Below are positions 27,455-38,059 of a stretch of DNA of 55,102 nt, one piece after another. This DNA comes from Trichomonas tenax (Eukaryota > Parabasalia > Trichomonadida > Trichomonadidae), in the NCBI GenBank assembly GCA_023091735.1, contig JALKBU010000255.1, forward strand, positions 1 through 55,102, read 5' to 3'. Numbering within the stretch: the first letter of the stretch is position 1; the number at the start of each line of letters is the position of its first letter. The notes beneath the pieces are model-generated. The model was not told the DNA's origin, did not search any database, and saw only the letters and a program-made list of their open reading frames with translations. The position numbers and the translations under genes were made by a program.

Positions 27455-30400
27455 TTAAATAGCTGTTTCGCTATGAATAAGTTGATCAACTCTATCAGAG
27501 ATTGATCGATTATCTCTTTCATGAAGGAATGAAGCCAATTCCATCAAGTTGCTGAGAGCAGGACCTTGGATCGGTCTTGGAAGACTTGTTGAGATAATAG
27601 CATTGACCAAAAACTCAATTTTGAGAGAAGAAGAAATACGGAAGATTTGGTTGATGCAGTTATTTCTATATTCAATAATAGTCTGAGGATCGAATTGAGT
27701 GTAATGCAAAACAAAAGATCTCTTAATCGTTTCAGTTATTGTTCTTGTTGTGCATATATGTTTCATTACAGTCGTTCCTTTTTCATTTGAGAAGAAACCT
27801 TGATGTTCTGCAAAATCGACAAGAAGATCTAAAATTTCTTCATCGGTGACTTTGTTGAGCTCTTGTATTAAAAGAGCAGTTGTTAAATCTTTGTATTTTT
27901 CACACATCGATGTGTACAGCTTTATCACAAGATTTGCAGATTCTCTGCAATTGGAGACTGGAGTGTGATGTGAAACAATTCTTTCGAAAATTGACTTTTG
28001 TAGATCGGGCCAATAAAGGAATGATGACACAAGTTCATGCCATGCTTTCAAAGCATCAGGATTAGTTGCATCATAAAGTTTGAACAATGATTCAACAGTG
28101 AATCCAATTTCTCGGTATTTTACAAGTATTCTATCTGTTAAAACACCAATAATAATCTTCTTTTGTCCATTAAATATTTTTGTGTATTGATTATTGAAAT
28201 TATAAAGATGAATCATAATTTGTGTCTTATCGTAATCTCTGCTTGAAGTTAGCATTGTCCATGCTCTTGTATATGTTCCATAGCTCCCGAATAATTCGAC
28301 AGATTTTTCATCATTCAACAGAGCAAAATTCGTCAATTCGTAATAATATGTTCGCTTTCCTTTCATATATGATTCATATCTCGATTGATCGAAGATAATA
28401 TTGGAAACAAGAGATAATTCTGCAGGATGTGCCATAACAAAATCACGCACATCATCACATAATCCAATCGATGCAATTTCGTTGAAAAAATTTGATTTAT
28501 ATAATGTTCTAACTTTGTTATTAGGAGTCAAATCTAACATCAGCTTCAATAGTGTCTTATCTTTGTTGAATGTTGAGAAAATGCTCATTGATCCAACGAA
28601 CTTAGAATATGAAGTATTGGCCCAAAATTTTTCGAGAAGTATTGGATATATTGTTGCATGTAACATATTGAGGATTGAAAGTTGATTCTGATTTGGATTG
28701 TTTGGAGCATTTCTTAATGCTGACATTGCGTTGACAATTATATCTGCTATTGGAATCAAGTACATTGCTACGCTCGTGTTCAACAAAATCTCTTGCATAA
28801 GAGAAATGAATTCGTTGAAGCAAGTTAAATCTTGTGGAGGTGGCTGAGAAACTGAATATGAATAAGAAACATCACATGATTGCTTAGTTGATTCATCAAT
28901 TATTTCGACGAGAGATGTCATAAGACTCATAAGTGATTCATCGCCAGATTTGAAATCGAATATTTTGTGGATAATATCTCTGTGAATCATTCTCACTGAA
29001 TACCAATTGTGGATCAGTAATAATTTATGAATTTGAGTGATATCAAATGTCGCAGAAAGATCAGCATCAATAATATTAAGTGAATTTAGAACTTTCTGTG
29101 CAAATGCTTCTCTCATCTTCGGTGCATTAACGATTGTTTCAATAACTGATTTATAAATCTTTGGTCTCGTGGAATCAAATTGAAATATCATGAAAAGTCC
29201 AGCAAGTTGTTGCGATGAAGCTTTTGCCAATTCTTTTCTCCATAATTCCTTTGGATAGTTCATCTGTGGAACTAAAATAAATAATGCTTGAGTATTGGAG
29301 AAATTAGAAACCATTTTCATGAAAATTTCAATTGGCGGAAGTTGGTGATTTGTTAAAATGATTGCTGACAAATCGGCGCTTTCGTAGAATCGTTTGTTTG
29401 TTTTTGCAAACTCAGGCATGTCATTGTTGATGAAACTTTTCAGTAATTGTTGAATTTCTTCATCTACAATCTTCTGTGTGAGAGTGAAGAACTCGGAGAA
29501 ATTCAAGTAATTGTTCAAAACTTTGATTGGTGTTCTAAGAAGTTCTTTCACATTGTTCTGAAGTGGTTCTTTAGGTGCAGCAGTGATTGCTTTTTCGAAT
29601 AATTTGAGCAAGAATTTACGCGTCTTTGGTGTTCCTGTTAATAATGCCATTGGATGAATTGCAATGATTTTCTCTGCAACATGTTTTGTTTCTGCGCCTT
29701 GAAGACATAATGTGCATAAATCTTGTGGATCTTGACCAATCTCGATGAAGTTCATTGTATAATTCACCAAGAAGATTCCTTCAGTATCGAATCGTGCAGC
29801 ACACTTTGCAAGATTTATGAATTCCTTCGAACAAACAATGCCACGAAGTAAGAGCGATTGAAAATCTTTTGTCAATTTGTCAATCAATTCCTGATTAATT
29901 TCTTTCTCTTCAACAGAAGGAGCATCGCGTTTCTTGTACCACAGCATGTAAGCGTTTGATGTCTTAGGAACATTTCCTTTCCTGTATGCATGTGTTCTTT
30001 CATCAAAGTATTCGAAAACATTTTCTCCGCCAGCAACTTCATTGATGAGATCACCATCAAAGACAGAAACAGATTCATCATTCAAACAATACCAAATATC
30101 GTTCTTCTTGACATAAGAATAATAGTGTCCACTATCTGATGTTCCTAAATGTACTTGAACACCAATTAAATCATAAATGCATTGCTGCTTCGAAACCGTC
30201 ATTGGACCGATATCTAATTCTTCTTCAATCTTATAATATGTATTGATTTTCTCACGAATTTGCTTCTCAACATTATATTCGAATCTTTTGAGCTGTACAA
30301 TTAAATAGTTCGGCGATTCTTTGATGAAATGATAACATTTTGCATCAATTTTTCCTTTTTCTGTCGAATATTTGTTATTTCCGTTGAATATTGAGGGCTG

Positions 30401-33400
30401 CAAGAAAGTATTGATGCTTTCAGCCATATTTGAGTGATTTTTGACTTCAAATTGCAAAGATTCAATTGTTTCTTCTTTTTCAGTAACAAATTCATCCTCC
30501 ATTGTTACAAATTTGCTTGTCATCTTTCCTCTAAATAAAGGAAGAGCTCCATCGATATCTTCGATTCTCGTAAATAACATACTTAAGTATTCAGAAGCAT
30601 CCTGTTGAACTGAAGGATTGATCTTTTCTTCTCCCCAGTCTGTCCACAAGTTGATGTATGGAACAGGATTAATTGACTTCTCAGGGAAGAACTTCATTTT
30701 CAACAATACATATTGGAATGCATTTTGCCATGTACGAGGTGCAAATTTACTTGAGAAAAACGCATCAGTGAACTCATTAATCTGGCAAAGTTGTTGAAGT
30801 GTGGAGTTCATGTAACAAGTTGCGCCAAGGTTCTTTAGGCCGCGAAGACCTGAAGGATCGACTGGACATGGAACTGATCCTGTGAGTTTTTCGTTGAGAG
30901 TTGAAAGATATTTCATAACTGTATTTCCTAATTCTGGTATTTTCTCGATAGAAACAATGATGATCTGCAACAGCGAAACGCTTGGCTCATAATAAACCAT
31001 TCCATTGAAAATTATCTCACGCAAAATGAAGTCAACAATATTTTGCATATCGCTGGGGAAATCCAAATAAATTAATCGTTCAAAGAGAACGAAGAAGTTC
31101 CTTGTGAACTCAAAAGATGGAGTCTTGAAGGAGATTTGGCTGAGAATATTTTCAGTCTTTGGAATTGAGTATTTTTCAAACAATAATTGTTTGGAAATAT
31201 TATAAATTTCTTCTCTATTTTCATGGCAGCAAGGAATCAAAAGATTGAAGAACTCTTTGCAATTGCAGTTATCACTCTGTGGAAGTAAACGAGTCAAGAG
31301 TTTAACTTTCTCAGGGAGATCATTAATCAAACTTGATATTGTCTGTCTAACTTCGAATCTTGGATCAAACAATGATAAGCAAGTGAGATTCCAAAGATCT
31401 TCATTTGATAGTGATAATCCATGATTGATGAAGTTCTGAATAATTGAAATATACAGATCAATGTACTTTCCTTTTGATGAAACAGCTCTTTCAATAATAG
31501 TTTTGAGATCATCAGGAGTATATCCAAGTCTTTGTTCTATTGCAAGATGCAAAATAACTTCTAAAGTGAATTTCATGCATTCTTCAGATATTGGGTTAGA
31601 AAATGCATAACCCATCAATCCATTGATCTTTGATGTCGATTTAGCTGCAATGTTCAAACAATAAATGAAGTAATCTTCATTGGGGAATTCGTGGAAGTTT
31701 AAATCGGGTTTATGTGGTGCATCGAGGATTAATAGAAGCTTCAAAGCTGAATGTGATGTTTGTGGATTCTTCAATGCATTGATAAGTTTATCAAAGTTTG
31801 CCAACATCAATGATGAAACGTCAAACGAAACGTTTACAGGTTTTCCAAAGAATCCACTGATAGCAATGGTCATATTGTTATAAATCGGATGTGTTTTCTC
31901 ACAATATTCATTGTTTGATCTCAACGAAATTGTTTTCGTGTTCAATCGACGCTTTAAGTATTTCTTGATATCTCTAATATAACAATATGATGGGAATTGA
32001 ACAGTTTCATTGATCATTCCAGTAAAGTGAATCAAATATAACTGACTGTTAGGAATGAAGCGACATGAATGATCCAAATAATTAATATACTTCGAACACA
32101 TCTGATACAAGCATCTTAAAGCACCATTCTTCTCAATGTTTTCGATTAATTTGCTGAAAATATATTGCAATTGGCTTTCTGTCTTTGATAATCTTAAAAT
32201 GAATTTAACGAGTTTTCTATTTCCTGTATTGAAGAGTGCTTTCCAGAATATATCGATGAATCTAAGACTTTTTATTTCTACAGTTGCATATGTGTTATAT
32301 CTCAGAGCCATAAGTTGATTATTGATTGATTCGAAGGCTGAATAGAACAAATCATAAATTTTACGACTCATTGTTTCAAGATTGGAAAGAATTTCTAATA
32401 GCTGTTGAACAGAATCGATTTCTATCTTTCTATTTGCTACAAGATATTTGAAGATATCGGCAACTTGTGGATATTTCTCATCCTTTAATATATCACGCAT
32501 TAAATTGAGTAATTGCGTAAATTCCTCTTTATCAACTGTCTGCAATGCATATGTTGCTTTCGAAAGTAAAGTTAAATACTGAATTGCATCATTCGTGGTA
32601 ATTGAATAAATAATTGAGTCGAAAATTTGTTTAGCGAAGTTTTGATCGAGCGAATTTATTGTGCTTTGAAGGAGTGGAAGAGTTAATTCCAAATCAACTT
32701 TGTTTGATAGATTTTCAACACATAATCTATAAACCTTTTCATTGTTTTGTGGTGCGTATTTACATATAATATCGATGATTATCTTTCGTTTGTCTTTGCT
32801 TCTGTATTTCGCCATATATATATCATATATCTTCTGCTTTGTACTTGATTGTGCATATGAACTTTGATCAATCAAAATCCAAAGTGCACCTTCAGGAATA
32901 TCTTCCAGACTTGCAAATGACACCAAAAAGTCTTGAAGGTTTAGAGGCTTTAAGGAACAAATAACTGTATAAATCGCTTTAAAGAAATTCGTTTGAACAC
33001 TTTGATTTTCTCCAAATGCAACTTTGCAGAAATTAAGAATGTGTTCATTATTCACATAGGAATATCGAAGCATTGTTGCCATAAGTTTACAGAATTGATC
33101 AACTAAGCTGTGATGAATCGAATTCATATTTGTTTCGATGAATTTTGTTTGATGTAAAATTTCGCAAAGTTTATCCGCATATTGCACATGATCACTAAGA
33201 GTGTCATTGATGAATGATAATGCACTGTATTGTTTGGATAAAAATCCTGATGCAAATAAATTGTTATAAATTGAAACCGATATTGTAAGTAATGGAAGAA
33301 TCAAATCATCAGATTTGGGGAAATTAAGTAAAATTCTTAGATCATCTTTAAATTTCGCTTCATCTAATGCGCGAATTTGATCATTTTGTAAACTTTGACA

Positions 33401-33991
33401 TGTGAAAATGAAACTCGGTATTATAATTTCAATAAAAGATGTATCTGGAAAAATCGTTTTGTATTTCTTTATGATTTGAAGAATTCGTAACATAATATTT
33501 CCCAAACTCAAGTCAATTTTTCCCGTGCACAAGTTTTGCACAACGGAACTAAACTTCTCAGACTTAAATATTTCGATGCATTTAACGTAATATTCGATAT
33601 TCGATTGTGGGTTTCCTAATATCGAAAAATAACGATAAGTGAAGTAAGCGATATTCTTATTTTCGAAGATTTTCATCATAGATTCGAGGAATTTTATGCG
33701 CTTTATTATAAATTGGGCGACAAAAACTTTGCTCATTGGAATCAAAATTATATGAAACGGTGGAGGCTCTTCATACGATGCTATTCGATATGCCATTATC
33801 CTATCAATCAATTTTGGAGTGAATTCATTGATGAAGTATTCAAAATTTTCCGGATTAGCAACATTTCCTGCTAAAATTTCACCGAAAACACCACCAACTC
33901 TCTTGATATTTTTGGTGTCCGGACGACGGTTGTCAATCGACTGCAAGAATTCATTGCACCACACAGTGAGTTCAGACAGAGAAAGACTCAT
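27455..33991 (-). CDS. Giant ubiquitin carboxyl-terminal hydrolase (USP, family C19)
   Basis: This 2178-residue protein has its catalytic USP domain in the middle (about residues 1045-1345). Long helical flanks, presumably armadillo/HEAT-like, give it the layout of USP9X/USP34-type enzymes. The Cys box is LGATCYMNS with Cys1059, the QQDASEY box follows, and the His box is SGHYYSYV with His1289, then YCLNDESVS. USPs remove ubiquitin from proteins. The CxxC zinc ribbon often found between the boxes is not evident. The gene is intact over 6.5 kb without an intron. The ATG at 33991 lies 27 bases after a sense GTCACTTTT on the minus strand. Confidence 0.93.
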   Translation of the reverse strand: MSLSLSELTVWCNEFLQSIDNRRPDTKNIKRVGGVFGEILAGNVANPENFEYFINEFTPKLIDRIMAYRIASYEEPPPFHIILIPMSKVFVAQFIIKRIKFLESMMKIFENKNIAYFTYRYFSILGNPQSNIEYYVKCIEIFKSEKFSSVVQNLCTGKIDLSLGNIMLRILQIIKKYKTIFPDTSFIEIIIPSFIFTCQSLQNDQIRALDEAKFKDDLRILLNFPKSDDLILPLLTISVSIYNNLFASGFLSKQYSALSFINDTLSDHVQYADKLCEILHQTKFIETNMNSIHHSLVDQFCKLMATMLRYSYVNNEHILNFCKVAFGENQSVQTNFFKAIYTVICSLKPLNLQDFLVSFASLEDIPEGALWILIDQSSYAQSSTKQKIYDIYMAKYRSKDKRKIIIDIICKYAPQNNEKVYRLCVENLSNKVDLELTLPLLQSTINSLDQNFAKQIFDSIIYSITTNDAIQYLTLLSKATYALQTVDKEEFTQLLNLMRDILKDEKYPQVADIFKYLVANRKIEIDSVQQLLEILSNLETMSRKIYDLFYSAFESINNQLMALRYNTYATVEIKSLRFIDIFWKALFNTGNRKLVKFILRLSKTESQLQYIFSKLIENIEKNGALRCLYQMCSKYINYLDHSCRFIPNSQLYLIHFTGMINETVQFPSYCYIRDIKKYLKRRLNTKTISLRSNNEYCEKTHPIYNNMTIAISGFFGKPVNVSFDVSSLMLANFDKLINALKNPQTSHSALKLLLILDAPHKPDLNFHEFPNEDYFIYCLNIAAKSTSKINGLMGYAFSNPISEECMKFTLEVILHLAIEQRLGYTPDDLKTIIERAVSSKGKYIDLYISIIQNFINHGLSLSNEDLWNLTCLSLFDPRFEVRQTISSLINDLPEKVKLLTRLLPQSDNCNCKEFFNLLIPCCHENREEIYNISKQLLFEKYSIPKTENILSQISFKTPSFEFTRNFFVLFERLIYLDFPSDMQNIVDFILREIIFNGMVYYEPSVSLLQIIIVSIEKIPELGNTVMKYLSTLNEKLTGSVPCPVDPSGLRGLKNLGATCYMNSTLQQLCQINEFTDAFFSSKFAPRTWQNAFQYVLLKMKFFPEKSINPVPYINLWTDWGEEKINPSVQQDASEYLSMLFTRIEDIDGALPLFRGKMTSKFVTMEDEFVTEKEETIESLQFEVKNHSNMAESINTFLQPSIFNGNNKYSTEKGKIDAKCYHFIKESPNYLIVQLKRFEYNVEKQIREKINTYYKIEEELDIGPMTVSKQQCIYDLIGVQVHLGTSDSGHYYSYVKKNDIWYCLNDESVSVFDGDLINEVAGGENVFEYFDERTHAYRKGNVPKTSNAYMLWYKKRDAPSVEEKEINQELIDKLTKDFQSLLLRGIVCSKEFINLAKCAARFDTEGIFLVNYTMNFIEIGQDPQDLCTLCLQGAETKHVAEKIIAIHPMALLTGTPKTRKFLLKLFEKAITAAPKEPLQNNVKELLRTPIKVLNNYLNFSEFFTLTQKIVDEEIQQLLKSFINNDMPEFAKTNKRFYESADLSAIILTNHQLPPIEIFMKMVSNFSNTQALFILVPQMNYPKELWRKELAKASSQQLAGLFMIFQFDSTRPKIYKSVIETIVNAPKMREAFAQKVLNSLNIIDADLSATFDITQIHKLLLIHNWYSVRMIHRDIIHKIFDFKSGDESLMSLMTSLVEIIDESTKQSCDVSYSYSVSQPPPQDLTCFNEFISLMQEILLNTSVAMYLIPIADIIVNAMSALRNAPNNPNQNQLSILNMLHATIYPILLEKFWANTSYSKFVGSMSIFSTFNKDKTLLKLMLDLTPNNKVRTLYKSNFFNEIASIGLCDDVRDFVMAHPAELSLVSNIIFDQSRYESYMKGKRTYYYELTNFALLNDEKSVELFGSYGTYTRAWTMLTSSRDYDKTQIMIHLYNFNNQYTKIFNGQKKIIIGVLTDRILVKYREIGFTVESLFKLYDATNPDALKAWHELVSSFLYWPDLQKSIFERIVSHHTPVSNCRESANLVIKLYTSMCEKYKDLTTALLIQELNKVTDEEILDLLVDFAEHQGFFSNEKGTTVMKHICTTRTITETIKRSFVLHYTQFDPQTIIEYRNNCINQIFRISSSLKIEFLVNAIISTSLPRPIQGPALSNLMELASFLHERDNRSISDRVDQLIHSETAI

Positions 33992-34018
33992 TTTAAAATT
34001 TCACCGAAAAAAATCCCG

Positions 34019-34027
34019 AAAAGTGAC
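34019..34027 (-). promoter_or_regulatory. Initiator GTCACTTTT before the USP gene
   Basis: On the minus strand GTCACTTTTC lies 27 bases before the ATG at 33991, and TTTACATGTCAAA lies about 80 bases further upstream (34098-34110). Confidence 0.55.
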
Positions 34028-34515
34028 AAAAAAGGATATCAATTTATTTCATTATATAGATTATCCTGAATATGATACATTGTGATGGGATTTTGATTTT
34101 TGACATGTAAAAATTTACATATCATTTTCTGAACATTTCCATCATGTGATAGTAAGTCAACCTTTATATAATGATTCTTCATCCAAATTCATGATCACTT
34201 ATCACCGAATTAGCTTTAGATATCAACTTTTGCACATTTTTAACCGAGATTCGGAATTGAGCGGCGTTATGACGGGTGATAATTCTGAGATAGAAAAATA
34301 AACTATATAAGAATAACAAAACAGTAATATGCAATGATAATTTTTCTTAGAAAATAAAACTATTGTACCAATGAAAAACTATAATGACGTGTACTTAATT
34401 CGATCAATTAACGTTAAATCCAAATGCTCACGGCATGAATCACATTTTTGTTGATCGAATCATCGATATATCGGTTAAGAAGCATCCAACACATTAGATT
34501 TAAAGCATTTCGATA
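34028..34515. other. Intergenic, AT-rich
   Basis: The upstream region of the USP gene, abutting the 3' end of the CK1-like gene. It contains the TTTACATGTCAAA motif on the minus strand and no gene. Confidence 0.5.
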
Positions 34516-35553
34516 TCAGCAGATTCGACAAACAGGTTCACACGAAATAATTGGATCGATTGTTGATGTTTTACGTTTGGAAAGAGATGGATCTGAGCAA
34601 CTGATATCTACAATATTGGAGAAGCTTGGATGCTTTTTGAACTTGTTCTCACTCATCTTTCCTGTTTCTTCTTCACCTAAAAGATCAATACATAATGAAT
34701 TCTTGCTAATTGGTGTGAAATTGTTAATAATATTATTCAGGATCTTATAGTAAAGAGCATAGTCCGGTGTTTCTTCGAATTTCAGCTTTGAAATTGTGAG
34801 ATAAATTGTTTTCATTTCTTTAGGCAAATGTTTGCAGATATCATTGGCTCTCAACATTCTCCTTTGCTTTAGATACTCTTCTTTGCTGATATCGCGCTTC
34901 CAAGGAAGTTTTCCTGTCGCTAATTCAACAACAGAAAAGAACCATGAGAATAAATCATCTCTTCGTGAAACATCTTCACCTTTGAGCGCAGCATATGAAG
35001 CATAACGTGATGTTCCGCCAAAAGCACGTTCTGCTCTTGCTGGAAGATGAACACCTGATTCTACATCGACATAAGAACAAGCGAGGCCAAAATCTATTAA
35101 AACAAGTGTGTATAGGTTATCTTCTCTCACAAGGAAGTTACCTGGCTTAATGTCGCGATGAATAATTCCATGATTATGAAGATGTTCGATACATTTCAAC
35201 ATTTGGAAGCCGCATCGCAGTGCTAATTGTATAGGCAGCTTTCCTGTTGGAAATGTATGCTTGACTTTGGACAAAGAATGTCCCAATAACTCCATAACGA
35301 AGTATCGAATTTTATCTGTCTCTCCTATTTTAATCATGCGAGGGAACATTGGTGAACCCTGTAACCTGGAAAGTATTGAAGCTTCTCTTTCGATTCCTTT
35401 GTGTGTCGCTGTAATTTTTTCTGTTTTCATTGCGTAATTTAATTGAGTTTTAGGACTGCAAACAAGATAGATGTCGCCAAATCCACCTCTTCCTATGAGA
35501 TTGACGACTTGAAATCCACCGATGTCTTCGTTCGGTTGAAGTTCTATGTCCAT
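34516..35553 (-). CDS. Casein kinase 1 superfamily kinase (TTBK-like)
   Basis: The 345-residue protein has a CK1-type kinase domain (about residues 12-280): GRGGFGDIY, YAMKTE, HRDIKPGNFL (the CK1-specific GNFL), IDFGLA and GTSRYASYAALKGEDVSRRDDLFS, where the APE motif is replaced as in CK1. The tail (about 285-345) is basic and serine-rich and ends CRIC. CK1 and TTBK kinases phosphorylate primed acidic sites and act in vesicle traffic, cytoskeleton and cell cycle. Trichomonads have many TTBK-like members. The ATG follows an A-rich leader (TCAAAAAAAAATATG). Confidence 0.93.
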   Translation of the reverse strand: MDIELQPNEDIGGFQVVNLIGRGGFGDIYLVCSPKTQLNYAMKTEKITATHKGIEREASILSRLQGSPMFPRMIKIGETDKIRYFVMELLGHSLSKVKHTFPTGKLPIQLALRCGFQMLKCIEHLHNHGIIHRDIKPGNFLVREDNLYTLVLIDFGLACSYVDVESGVHLPARAERAFGGTSRYASYAALKGEDVSRRDDLFSWFFSVVELATGKLPWKRDISKEEYLKQRRMLRANDICKHLPKEMKTIYLTISKLKFEETPDYALYYKILNNIINNFTPISKNSLCIDLLGEEETGKMSENKFKKHPSFSNIVDISCSDPSLSKRKTSTIDPIISCEPVCRIC

Positions 35554-35953
35554 ATTTTTTTTTGATTTTTCAAATTTTTTAACGTCATTTTTCTCAAAAT
35601 CTTCGCTTATTCAAAAAATCGAAATTTAAAATTTACACTCTATGGAGAATTCTATAACAAAATATGAAAGAATTTTAGTAAAAATGTAATCACATCATTT
35701 CTCCAAAAATAAATCGCCAACAGCCACTGAGCTTTGAATAATGAATAAATATTCTTAAATAATATATATTCATCATGTTTATGAGGATTTTTGTAAATAT
35801 AAATCCGATAATAAAATTGTTAATATCAAAATTTTGATGTTTCCATTCACTACAAGTCCTGCTTTAATTATTTCATTGATCAAAATTGACAAAATGATGA
35901 AATTTTTCAAAAGACGATAATTAACGTACATTTTTAATTTCCTTAATTTTGGA
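35554..35953. other. Divergent intergenic region
   Basis: The region between the CK1-like gene and the coiled-coil gene. It is AT-rich and no copy of the two recurrent motifs is obvious. Confidence 0.45.
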
Positions 35954-36802
35954 ATGATTTGGGATTTAGGGAGTGATAGCGACTATCTCTCCGGAATCAA
36001 TGGCCAAAGGGTCTTAGATAAGCTGAAATATCAGCTCAAAGAAGCAAATGCTGAAATTGAACGATTAAAATCAGAAGTTTTTATGTATAAGGAGAAGCTT
36101 ATCCATGCGGAAAAGGACACTGTAGATTATAACCAATTGAAATCTGAACATTTTGAGCTTCTAAACAATTTTCAGGAATTAGAATCAAAGTACAAAGAGC
36201 TCACAACCCAAAATAATATCCTGCAAAACGAAAACACTTTGTTGAAAAAGAATATTCAAGATTATCAAAACAATATGATTCGACAAAATCAATTTGCAGC
36301 CCAAAACTTTAATTTACCACATCAAAACTATGCATCTAACGATAATATTACGGCTTTAATGAATCAACAGCGTATGGAACTTCAAATACGAGATCAGCAA
36401 ATTAAAAATTTAATGAATCCTCAAAACCAAAATAGAACAACCACAATCATTAGAGATCGATCTGCTAGACAAAATGAAGAAATAGCAAAAGAAAAAGCTC
36501 GTGTTCAAAAAGAATTCGAGATGAAACAACAATTTGCGGAACTACAGAAGGAGAACATTATACTCAAGCACAAGTGTCAAGAATTGTCACGCTCATGCAA
36601 GAAATACAGAGAATCAATTGATGAAAATAAAAAGAGCTCTAACCAGATTGTGACTCATCAGTGCCACGCAGATGAGATCCTTACCGCTCTTTTGCAAAAG
36701 GAATCTTATGAAAAGAAAATTAGTGAACTTCAAGAATCATTAGCCAACGAAAAGGATAAAGCTTATAAATCCTCAAGGGCCACAAAGAAGAAATCCAAGT
36801 GA
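35954..36802 (+). CDS. Long coiled-coil protein, unknown
   Basis: The 282-residue product is almost wholly helical. A coiled coil spans about residues 22-115, then comes an asparagine/glutamine-rich break (about 116-155), then a second coiled coil (about 165-275) with a basic end (SSRATKKKSK). There are no enzymatic motifs, signal peptide or membrane helix. Such proteins are typically structural or cytoskeletal, but no family is recognised. The start MIWDLGSDSD is the first ATG in an open frame. Confidence 0.7.
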   Translation: MIWDLGSDSDYLSGINGQRVLDKLKYQLKEANAEIERLKSEVFMYKEKLIHAEKDTVDYNQLKSEHFELLNNFQELESKYKELTTQNNILQNENTLLKKNIQDYQNNMIRQNQFAAQNFNLPHQNYASNDNITALMNQQRMELQIRDQQIKNLMNPQNQNRTTTIIRDRSARQNEEIAKEKARVQKEFEMKQQFAELQKENIILKHKCQELSRSCKKYRESIDENKKSSNQIVTHQCHADEILTALLQKESYEKKISELQESLANEKDKAYKSSRATKKKSK

Positions 36803-37115
36803 GTCAACTCCTAATTTCTTTTTTATATGTTTGTTATTTTAGTTTCCATTATAAATAACTTTCTAATATCATAAATATTGCAATGCTCAGGCTATATATT
36901 ATATGGACAATCACAAAGTATAGTAATTAAGAACAAAAATAATGATGCCTAATAAAATATTGCTTATCATTTGCTATTCAGGTGTAGATTTGTAATAATC
37001 AACAAAATGTAAATATTTTAAAGTTCTCTGTTCATTTTAACCATAATCGTAATCAAAACGAAATTGATTGAAACAAATCAATAAACAAGTATCATGCATA
37101 GTAACGAACAGTAAT
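36803..37115. other. Convergent intergenic spacer
   Basis: AT-rich, between the 3' ends of the coiled-coil and ankyrin genes. Nothing is recognised. Confidence 0.5.
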
Positions 37116-37652
37116 TTAAAAGCTGAATCCATGCTTGCAAAATGCATTTCTTGCAGCGAAACAAAAATCTGTTGTTAATTGTACCGCTGTTTGACCGTTT
37201 GCGTCCAAGGCATTCTTGTCAACACCGGACTGAGAGCAAAGGAAGTCCACATTCTTCCCTTGGTCCCTTATCGCTGCACAATGGAGCGGAGTTCTTTTAA
37301 TATTGTTTTTGGAATTGATATCGATGTGATTCGCGGCGAATTTCACACCATCTACAGAACGAGACATCGCGAATTTGTGGAGAATTGTATCTCCGTTATC
37401 ATCCGTAATTTTGATATCAGCACCAAGCTTATGGAGATGCTCAATGACCTCACAATTACCGTGCAAAGCAATCTCGCAAAGAACTTTTGTTCCGTTCTTG
37501 CTTTTTACTTCGTGAATCTTGTTTTCGATAATATATTTCATCAATGCTTCGTCATTTGTCATATGAGCAACAGTCAAAATGTTCTCTATGTAAAGGACAT
37601 CTCCAGAGTCTTTGGCGCGAGTGATAAATCTCACTATGAAAGGATTTAGCAT
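37116..37652 (-). CDS. Small ankyrin-repeat protein
   Basis: The 178 residues contain about four ankyrin repeats: LCEIALHGNCEVIEHLHKLGADIKI, DDNGDTILHKFAMSRSVDGVKF, NIKRTPLHCAAIRDQGKNVDFL and ALDANGQTAVQLTTD. It is a protein-interaction scaffold with no other domain, probably cytosolic. ATG at 37652 is the first ATG that leaves an ankyrin-like N-terminus. The frame is open upstream to 37853, but that stretch contains the promoter-like GTCACTTTT (37733-37741) and a hairpin, so I exclude it. Confidence 0.75.
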   Translation of the reverse strand: MLNPFIVRFITRAKDSGDVLYIENILTVAHMTNDEALMKYIIENKIHEVKSKNGTKVLCEIALHGNCEVIEHLHKLGADIKITDDNGDTILHKFAMSRSVDGVKFAANHIDINSKNNIKRTPLHCAAIRDQGKNVDFLCSQSGVDKNALDANGQTAVQLTTDFCFAARNAFCKHGFSF

Positions 37653-37732
37653 TGTTTTTATTCTTTGTGTCAGTTTTTGTTTTAAAATCAATAGATAAAT
37701 AAAATTTGTTTGCAGATAATAAAATTCTTGGC

Positions 37733-37741
37733 AAAAGTGAC
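37733..37741 (-). promoter_or_regulatory. Initiator-like GTCACTTTT before the ankyrin gene
   Basis: Sense GTCACTTTT on the minus strand, about 80 bases before the ATG at 37652, so the leader would be longer than usual. Confidence 0.4.
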
Positions 37742-37802
37742 ACATTTTGAAAAGTTTACAAAAAATAACTTTTCTAAAAAGGTTCAATTTTGTATCAAGA
37801 AT

Positions 37803-37851
37803 GGAAATATTCGACAAAAGTAACATGATGTCACTTTTGTTGAATATTTCC
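37803..37851. repeat. 19-bp-arm inverted repeat containing GTCACTTTT
   Basis: The arms 37803-37821 and 37833-37851 pair with one mismatch around an 11-base loop. The right side reads GTCACTTTTGTTG, so a copy of the initiator-like motif is part of the hairpin. Confidence 0.8.
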
Positions 37852-38059
37852 AATTTTTATCTTTTTTTCATAAAATAAATGCCAAGTAATCTCAAAATAA
37901 AATTGGTTTTTATTACATAAATGGAATATCAATAGTGAGTGTTATCGATATAGCAAAGAATAAATGATTCTTGTTTTAAAATTATATTTTACTTGCCGTT
38001 ACATGACAAAAATAAGCATTACGTGTCACAAATTCATTTAGCGTCATTTTTTGACCATG
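37852..38059. other. Intergenic with motif copies
   Basis: TTACATGACAAA lies at 37999-38010 and a variant ACGTGTCAC at about 38021, upstream of the ankyrin gene. Confidence 0.45.

Noticed and set aside
37653..37853. N-terminal extension of the ankyrin ORF
   Set aside because: It crosses the initiator-like motif and hairpin, and the product is low-quality hydrophobic sequence unlike ankyrin proteins.
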